Source: ZC4RG30 sp031424095
GTDB lineage: Bacteria; Pseudomonadota; Gammaproteobacteria; Steroidobacterales; Steroidobacteraceae
Length of the DNA: 6,950 nt
Direction: 5' to 3'
Assembly: GCA_031424095.1 (NCBI GenBank)
Contig: JANPGU010000286.1
Coordinates: forward strand, 1 to 6,950
Part shown: piece after piece, positions 1 to 4,233 of the stretch
Position numbering within the stretch: position 1 is the first letter of the stretch
How the letters are laid out: each line of letters opens with the position of its first letter
Program-made: the position numbers and the translations under genes
Notes under the pieces: model-generated
What the model was told of the DNA's origin: nothing
The model's database searches: none
What the model saw: only the letters and a program-made list of their open reading frames with translations

Positions 1-1392
1 AAAATGGGCGCGAAGATGACCTGGCAGGACCTGCGTTACGGCGAAGGCGATGTTCCCAGAATCAATCCGGTGTTCTCCTGCAAGACCGTGGGCGGCACGA
101 CGACTCACTGGACGGCAAATTGCCCGCGTATTCAGGACTTCGAATTCAAGGCCTTGTCCACTTACGGGCAACTCAGGGATTGCAATCTTGCCGATTGGCC
201 GCTGACCCTGAAAGAGCTGGAACCCTTTTATGATCGGGCCGAATTGATGCTCGGCGTGACCGGAACACACGGCATACCGCGGCTCCCGGAAAGCAACAAT
301 TTCAAGGTCATGGCAGCCGGTGCACGCAACATCGGCTACAAGGACTTCGACACTTACAACATGGCCATCAATTCCGAGGCGCGTGATGGCCGCGCTTCTT
401 GCCTGCAAACCGGGTTTTGTTCCAGCGGCTGCTTCATCAACGCCAAGTGGACCACTTTGTTCACTCACATTCCTCAAGCTGAAGCGACAGAGTTCTACGA
501 ACTGCGGCCCGAATGCATGGTGACTCGCGTGCTCACGGACGAGAACGGCAAGGCCAGCGGTGTACGTTACGTGGACAAGGACGGCAATGCCCTTGAACAG
601 AAGGCCCGCGTCGTATGCCTGGCTGCCAATGTCGTTGAATCCACGCGCCTGCTGTTGCATTCAAAGACTGCAAGGTTTCCCAACGGACTCGCCAACAGCA
701 GCGATCAAGTGGGTCGCAACTACATGCGTCATGTGATGTCGACAGTGCTTGGATTGATGCCGGGAGAGGTGCACTTCTACAAGGGTACCCAGAGCGCCGG
801 CGTGATTCGCGATGAGGTCAAGCACGACACGACCCGGGGATTCTCCGGCGGCTATCAAATGCACACCTTGAACCTGGGGCCGGAGCAGGTTGCCGGCATG
901 ATGAGCCCGAAGGGCTGGGGCAAGGACTATGCCGCGTTATTGCGCAAATTCAAGAACATTGCCGGGCTGACGACTACCGGCGAAGACCCTCCGCAACAGA
1001 CCAATCGAATCACGCTTCATCCAACGGAAAAGGACAGATTCGGAACGCCGGTGGCGGTGGTGAGTTACCGGTTCCACGAGAACACCTTGGCCATGCAGAA
1101 GCATTCGCAAGGAAGGGCAGAGGCCTTGTATCGTTCGCTGGGCGCTACGGATGTATTTTTCTCCACCCTCTTTGGCGCGACCCACAACATGGGCACGACG
1201 CGAATGGGCAATGATGCAGCGACCAGTGTGTGCAACAAGTGGGGGCAGACTCACGACATCAAGAACCTGTTTGTTGCAGATGGTGGCCAGTTTGTGACTT
1301 CAACGTCAGCGAATCCAACGCTGACGATCATTGCTCTGGCATTGCGGCAGGCGGAGTACCTGGCGCAGCAAATGAGGGATGGCTCGGTATAA
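1..1392 (+). CDS. GMC-family FAD-dependent dehydrogenase, catalytic subunit (5' partial)
   Basis: This is the C-terminal 463 codons of a GMC oxidoreductase. The frame is open to base 1, so the gene starts upstream, and the missing part must hold the GxGxxG FAD-binding motif. A flavin-contact segment of the type VGGTTTHW lies near visible codons 29-36. Cys134, Cys140 and Cys144 form C-x5-C-x3-C followed by NAK. From memory, this is the cysteine spacing of the 3Fe-4S cluster in FAD-glucose and related dehydrogenase alpha subunits. The C-terminal GMC block is intact: HNMGTTRMG with probable catalytic His395, then FVADGGQF, then SANPTLTI with the paired Asn438. Family members oxidise an alcohol or sugar and pass electrons through Fe-S to a cytochrome c or quinone. 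They usually pair with a small Tat-signal subunit that carries them to the periplasmic side. No partner subunit is visible here, and the substrate cannot be named. The ATG at position 4 is internal and not the start. Confidence 0.9.
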   Translation, partial: KMGAKMTWQDLRYGEGDVPRINPVFSCKTVGGTTTHWTANCPRIQDFEFKALSTYGQLRDCNLADWPLTLKELEPFYDRAELMLGVTGTHGIPRLPESNNFKVMAAGARNIGYKDFDTYNMAINSEARDGRASCLQTGFCSSGCFINAKWTTLFTHIPQAEATEFYELRPECMVTRVLTDENGKASGVRYVDKDGNALEQKARVVCLAANVVESTRLLLHSKTARFPNGLANSSDQVGRNYMRHVMSTVLGLMPGEVHFYKGTQSAGVIRDEVKHDTTRGFSGGYQMHTLNLGPEQVAGMMSPKGWGKDYAALLRKFKNIAGLTTTGEDPPQQTNRITLHPTEKDRFGTPVAVVSYRFHENTLAMQKHSQGRAEALYRSLGATDVFFSTLFGATHNMGTTRMGNDAATSVCNKWGQTHDIKNLFVADGGQFVTSTSANPTLTIIALALRQAEYLAQQMRDGSV

Positions 1393-1488
1393 CCGGTCAG
1401 GTTGAGGTAAGTAGATCCGACGCAGTACAGGCCGTGGCTTGTCTGCGAGACGGCGGTCAAAGAACCGTGATTTTGACGATGAAAGCGC

Positions 1489-1517
1489 TAGTCAGTTCGC
1501 CGCGAGGGATCTATGAT
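1489..1517 (+). promoter_or_regulatory. Probable sigma70 promoter of the riboswitch-dadA transcript
   Basis: TAGTCA at 1489-1494 (four of six matches to TTGACA) lies 17 bases before TATGAT at 1512-1517 (five of six matches to TATAAT). Transcription would start near 1524, about 50 bases before the first glycine aptamer. That position is where a riboswitch promoter is expected. No other equally good pair was noticed in 1393-1574. The assignment rests on consensus matching only. Confidence 0.45.
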
Positions 1518-1574
1518 CTGTACCAGCGGCAAAGACATACAGTCAGGGCCGCATCGCACGGCGCCAAAGCCGGC

Positions 1575-1665
1575 GTGAGATCGGGAGAGTTCGCACCGTG
1601 ACAACACGGTCGACGCCGAAGGAGCAACCACCCCGGAAACTCTCAGGCCAACGGACCGGTTTCAT
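1575..1665 (+). promoter_or_regulatory. Glycine riboswitch, aptamer I
   Basis: This is the first of two gcvT-type glycine-binding RNA domains. An outer P1 helix can form between 1575-1584 and 1656-1665 (ten pairs, including G-U). P2 pairs GAGAGTT (1585-1591) with AACTCTC (1638-1644). P3 is ACCGTG (1595-1600) with CACGGT (1605-1610), closed by an ACAA loop. The conserved core CCGAAGGAGCAA lies at 1616-1627. The 3' consensus CTCTCAGG...GGAC lies at 1641-1656. These blocks are diagnostic for the class. Known members bind glycine in the nascent mRNA leader and usually switch the downstream gene on. The downstream gene is the DadA-like dehydrogenase. Confidence 0.93.
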
Positions 1666-1672
1666 GATTGAA

Positions 1673-1775
1673 CTCTGAAGAGCGCCCAGCGGCAACATCG
1701 GCCGGGCGCACCGAAGGAGCAAGCGACCAATCGCTCGATGCGACCGGTCGTGAATCTCTCAGGTTCCGGACAGAG
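1673..1775 (+). promoter_or_regulatory. Glycine riboswitch, aptamer II
   Basis: This is the second aptamer of the tandem, separated from the first by a linker of about seven bases. P1 can form between CTCTG (1673-1677) and CAGAG (1771-1775). P2 uses AGAG (1679-1682) with CTCT (1756-1759). P3 is CGCCC (1683-1687) with GGGCG (1704-1708). The core CCGAAGGAGCAA at 1711-1722 is identical to that of aptamer I. A side hairpin AGCGA/TCGCT with a CCAA loop follows at about 1722-1735, and then the self-complementary CGACCGGTCG at 1741-1750. The 3' block CTCTCAGGTTCCGGAC lies at 1756-1771. An ATG at 1738 inside this aptamer is in frame with dadA but lies in structured RNA and is not a plausible start. 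Confidence 0.93.
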
Positions 1776-1776
1776 G

Positions 1777-1807
1777 GGGTGTTCAGCACATTTACGTGTG
1801 CGAACCC
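1777..1807 (+). promoter_or_regulatory. Expression-platform hairpin after the glycine aptamers
   Basis: Immediately 3' of aptamer II, GGG (1777-1779) and TTC (1782-1784) can pair with CCC (1805-1807) and GAA (1802-1804). GCACA (1786-1790) pairs with TGTGC (1797-1801) around a six-base loop. That gives 11 pairs broken by a TG bulge and a single A. No U-tract follows, so this is not a classic intrinsic terminator. It sits 29 bases before the dadA start and next to the P1 3' strand, which would suit translational control or an alternative Rho-dependent mechanism. The role is inferred. Confidence 0.4.
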
Positions 1808-1836
1808 AACTACTGGATGACGTGGAACCTGAAATC

Positions 1837-3081
1837 ATGAAATCAATCGCAGTCATTGGCGGCGGCATTACCGGCGTTACGACGGCCTATGCGCTATCCA
1901 GGCGTGGTCTCGCCGTAACGCTCTACGAGCGCCACCGCTACTCGGCCATGGAAACCTCATTCGCCAACGGGGGTCAGCTTTCGGCCTCGAACGCCGAGGT
2001 GTGGAACCACACATCCACGATCCTCAAGGGACTGAAGTGGATATTCAAGAGCGACGCGCCGCTGCTCGTCAACACGAAGCCGAGCTGGCACAAGCTCTCC
2101 TGGTTTGCCGAGTTTATCGCCAACATTCCGAACTACGAGCGCAACACGGTCGAGACCGCGCGCCTCGCGGTTGCCGCCCGCGAGCATCTCTTTTCATGGG
2201 CCGATGCCGAGGCGATCGAATTCGATCTGCGCAGGCAGGGAATTCTGCACATCTACCGCAACAGGTCGGACTTCGAGCATGCGGCGCGTGTCTCTGTACT
2301 GCTCAGTCGCGGCGGTTTGCAGCGGCGAGCGGTTACGCCCGAGGAGATGAAGACAATCGAGCCCACCCTGGCCGGTACTTACCATGGCGGATTCTTTACC
2401 GAGAGCGATTGCACGGGCGACATCCACAAATTCACACACGGTCTCGCCGCCGCTGCGGTGCGCTGCGGCGTGAAGGTGCTGTACGAGCAGAACGTGAGCG
2501 AGGTGAGCACCGACAATCGGCGGGCCTGCGTCACGGTCGCGAACGATGGGAGTCGAGAAACCACAACCTTCGACGGCGTGGTGATCTGTGCCGGCACTTC
2601 AAGCCGCGCGTTCGCTGCGGGGCTGGGTGATCGCGTGAACGTTTACCCGGTGAAGGGCTATTCGATCACGGTGAACCTGAACGATGAGGCGAGCCGCGCT
2701 GCCGCACCCACCGTGAGCCTGCTCGACGATGCAACCAAGCTGGTTACCAGCCGCCTTGGCGCCGACCGCTTCCGGGTGGCCGGCACGGCGGAGTTCAATG
2801 GCTACAACCACGACATTCGGGCCGACCGCATACGCCCGCTGATCGCCTGGGTGAATCAATGCTTCCCGGGGGTCGACACCCGCAGCGTCGTGCCCTGGGC
2901 CGGTTTGCGCCCCATGCTGCCAAACATGATGCCGCGTGTCGGCCGCGGTCGGGCGGCCTGCGTATTTTACAATACCGGGCATGGCCATCTTGGCTGGACG
3001 CTGTCTGCTATTACCGCCGACATGATCGGCGCCATTGTCGAGCAGACGCTGCGGCGCGATTTCCAGCTGCCACTCCAGTGA
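1837..3081 (+). CDS. dadA: D-amino-acid dehydrogenase (DadA family), FAD-dependent
   Basis: This 414-residue flavoprotein oxidatively deaminates D-amino acids to 2-oxo acids and ammonia. Family members are peripheral on the cytoplasmic membrane and pass electrons to quinone. The N-terminus has the Rossmann motif IAVIGGGITGVTTAYAL. DadA landmarks follow in order: ETSFANGGQLS near residues 37-47, KWIF after it, the TGD motif (CTGDIHKFT) near 192, YPVKGYS near 270, WAGLRPMLPNMMPRVGR near 357-373, and YNTGHGHLGWT near 381-391. E. coli DadA is slightly longer, at 432 residues. The start at 1837 is chosen because the Rossmann fold begins immediately after it. An in-frame ATG at 1738 would add 33 residues encoded by the riboswitch. 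The ribosome site is weak: GTGGAA at 1822-1827, about ten bases upstream. The gene is preceded by a tandem glycine riboswitch and followed by a 249-base gap, so it is probably a single-gene unit. Glycine or another small amino acid could be a physiological substrate. A glycine-oxidase-like role is possible but not shown by the sequence. Confidence 0.9.
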   Translation: MKSIAVIGGGITGVTTAYALSRRGLAVTLYERHRYSAMETSFANGGQLSASNAEVWNHTSTILKGLKWIFKSDAPLLVNTKPSWHKLSWFAEFIANIPNYERNTVETARLAVAAREHLFSWADAEAIEFDLRRQGILHIYRNRSDFEHAARVSVLLSRGGLQRRAVTPEEMKTIEPTLAGTYHGGFFTESDCTGDIHKFTHGLAAAAVRCGVKVLYEQNVSEVSTDNRRACVTVANDGSRETTTFDGVVICAGTSSRAFAAGLGDRVNVYPVKGYSITVNLNDEASRAAAPTVSLLDDATKLVTSRLGADRFRVAGTAEFNGYNHDIRADRIRPLIAWVNQCFPGVDTRSVVPWAGLRPMLPNMMPRVGRGRAACVFYNTGHGHLGWTLSAITADMIGAIVEQTLRRDFQLPLQ

Positions 3082-3138
3082 TATCCAATCGACCCCTCAA
3101 GCTGCGCACCCCAATACGGGCGGCTCTTCCCAGTTCGG

Positions 3139-3150
3139 GCACACCTGTGC
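3139..3150 (-). repeat. Operator-like dyad, copy 1 (inverted)
   Basis: GCACACCTGTGC is an imperfect palindrome with arms GCACA and TGTGC around a CC centre. It is the exact reverse complement of copy 2. AGCATGC follows at 3154-3160, so on the minus strand the copy reads GCATGCT, three bases, then GCACAGGTGTGC. It lies 58 bases after the dadA stop. It is probably a distal protein-binding site, or one end of a small inverted-repeat element. Confidence 0.5.
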
Positions 3151-3159
3151 ATAAGCATG

Positions 3160-3201
3160 CGGTTGCAAAAACCCCACCGCAATAGTCGGGAGCTGCAACC
3201 G
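3160..3201. repeat. 8-bp inverted repeat between the operator-like dyads
   Basis: CGGTTGCA (3160-3167) and TGCAACCG (3194-3201) are perfect inverted repeats 26 bases apart. CCC (3173-3175) and GGG (3188-3190) can pair inside them. As RNA, this could fold downstream of dadA, but GAAAAACC follows and not a U-run. A simple intrinsic terminator is therefore not supported. It could be a second regulator site or a Rho-independent-like structure lacking its tail. Confidence 0.35.
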
Positions 3202-3264
3202 AAAAACCAAAGGAATTGCCATTTCGCCTCTTGCGATGCAGACAGAGCTGATGCATGCTCCAAC

Positions 3265-3276
3265 GCACAGGTGTGC
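3265..3276 (+). repeat. Operator-like dyad, copy 2
   Basis: GCACAGGTGTGC has palindromic arms GCACA/TGTGC around GG. GCATGCT lies just upstream at 3253-3259, five bases away, mirroring the arrangement at copy 1. The copy is 54 bases before the start of the HD-domain gene. Its centre is 126 bp from copy 1 and 21 bp from copy 3. Both distances are whole numbers of turns at 10.5 bp per turn, so all three copies would present the same DNA face. Confidence 0.55.
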
Positions 3277-3285
3277 ACAACTCCA

Positions 3286-3297
3286 ACACAGGTGTGC
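3286..3297 (+). repeat. Operator-like dyad, copy 3
   Basis: ACACAGGTGTGC matches copy 2 at 11 of 12 bases and repeats it in direct orientation 21 bp downstream. GCATGC overlaps its 3' end at 3296-3301. It ends 33 bases before the ATG of the HD-domain gene, a position that fits binding at or near a -35 region. Direct repeats 21 bp apart are typical of AraC/XylS-type activator sites, whereas the palindromic unit suits a dimeric repressor. The regulator cannot be identified from this window. Confidence 0.5.
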
Positions 3298-3330
3298 ATG
3301 CCGTGAGCAATTTTAGGGATTCAGGACCTT

Positions 3331-4164
3331 ATGCTTAATATCGATCGACGCACATTCCTCGCAGGGCTCGGTGGCGCAGCCGCCGTAGCCCAGATGAGCC
3401 ACGAGGCGAAGGCCGACGCGCTTGAAGCCGCGCTGATGGCGCAGGCTGCAAGTGGGCCGGCGAGCCTGCCCTCGGGCGCCGGCAAGTGGCCGTCGGTTGC
3501 CGAGCTTGAGGCGGAGATCCCTACGCGCAAGTGGCGCCGTGGCACCGGATTTCTCTTCCTGAACCGTGAAGCCGACGCCAAGAACATGTCGATGCTTCCG
3601 AAGATGCCGGCGAAGCCCACGATCGTTGATTTCTTTGCACTGCGTTTCGACCGTGAGCGCGAACATTGCCTGCAGAGCGCGAACGTGGCGTTAAAGCGTG
3701 GCGCGGATGAGGACATCATCCTTGCCTGTCTGCTGCACGATACCGTCCAGGAGCTGATTCGCACCGAACATGGCTGGTGGGGCGCGCAGATGTACGAGCC
3801 TTATGTCCCGGCGCGCACCGCGTTCGCGATCCGCTACCACCAGGCGTTGCGCTTCTACGCGGATCCTGAGGCTGGATATCAATATCCTGAACTTTATTTT
3901 CGCGTGTTTGGCCACGACTACGTTCCCGATGCTCAGACCAAGGCAACTTACGACTATGCGCGTCGCCATCGCTGGTATGGCGCTTCGCGTGAAGTGACGG
4001 TTTGCGATCTCTACGCTTTTGATCCCAATGTGAAGGTGTCCATCGAGCCCTTTCTGGACATCATCGGACGCCATTTCAAACAGCCGAAACAGGGATTGGG
4101 CAACGACAACAGCCCGGTAGCACATATGTGGCGCTCGATGCGCAACCCCGATTCTCCACTCTAG
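3331..4164 (+). CDS. Tat-exported HD-domain protein, PhnZ-like diiron oxygenase type
   Basis: This protein has 277 residues. The start is supported by AGGAC at 3323-3327 and by the N-terminus, which reads DRRTFLAGLGG. That is a twin-arginine signal (Arg6-Arg7), a weakly hydrophobic stretch to about residue 21, and a possible AxA cleavage site near 28-30. A linker of unknown function spans about 31-95. The HD fold then runs to about 250. Likely metal ligands are His112, His136-Asp137, His147, His170 and Asp226. The gaps (24, 11, 23 and 56) compare with 24, 22, 24 and 57 recalled for the PhnZ diiron oxygenase, and EHCLQSA...GADEDIILACLLHD resembles it closely. The residues aligned with PhnZ Tyr24 and Glu27 appear to be Phe102 and Arg105, so the substrate probably differs. 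An ordinary HD phosphohydrolase remains possible. Export of a folded metalloenzyme by Tat implies a periplasmic role. A gap of 69 bases separates it from the downstream TonB receptor gene, and the two may be cotranscribed. The reaction is unknown. Confidence 0.8.
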   Translation: MLNIDRRTFLAGLGGAAAVAQMSHEAKADALEAALMAQAASGPASLPSGAGKWPSVAELEAEIPTRKWRRGTGFLFLNREADAKNMSMLPKMPAKPTIVDFFALRFDREREHCLQSANVALKRGADEDIILACLLHDTVQELIRTEHGWWGAQMYEPYVPARTAFAIRYHQALRFYADPEAGYQYPELYFRVFGHDYVPDAQTKATYDYARRHRWYGASREVTVCDLYAFDPNVKVSIEPFLDIIGRHFKQPKQGLGNDNSPVAHMWRSMRNPDSPL

Positions 4165-4233
4165 GCGGCCGCGATTGAAGCGGTCTTGCTGTATCTACTC
4201 GACAGTTTTGCGAAACGTAACAGGAATCAAAAA

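Noticed and set aside
1456..1477. GTCAAA/TTTGAC inverted repeat as a terminator for the GMC gene
   Set aside because: It has six A-T-rich pairs with a ten-base loop and no following U-run. It is too weak to call a terminator, though an operator cannot be excluded.
1230..1601. Open frame of 123 codons on the + strand overlapping the GMC 3' end and the dadA leader
   Set aside because: It runs out of frame through the conserved GMC C-terminus and into the riboswitch. Its protein has no recognisable domain, and no ribosome site decides a start.
1786..1801. GCACA/TGTGC arms before dadA as a fourth copy of the operator-like dyad
   Set aside because: The arms are the same, but the spacer is six bases and not two. 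The sequence is explained as part of a larger RNA hairpin after the aptamers, so it is probably coincidence.
2001..2630. Long + strand open frame inside dadA (209 codons)
   Set aside because: It is an arginine-rich shadow frame of the well-supported dadA reading frame.
3313..3764. Minus-strand open frames opposite the HD-domain gene
   Set aside because: They are shadow frames in GC-rich coding sequence. The + strand frame has a ribosome site, a Tat signal and an HD motif set.
4165..4233. GCGGCCGC and CCGC/GCGG as a terminator between the HD and receptor genes
   Set aside because: Only four pairs can form and no U-tract follows, so readthrough is more likely.
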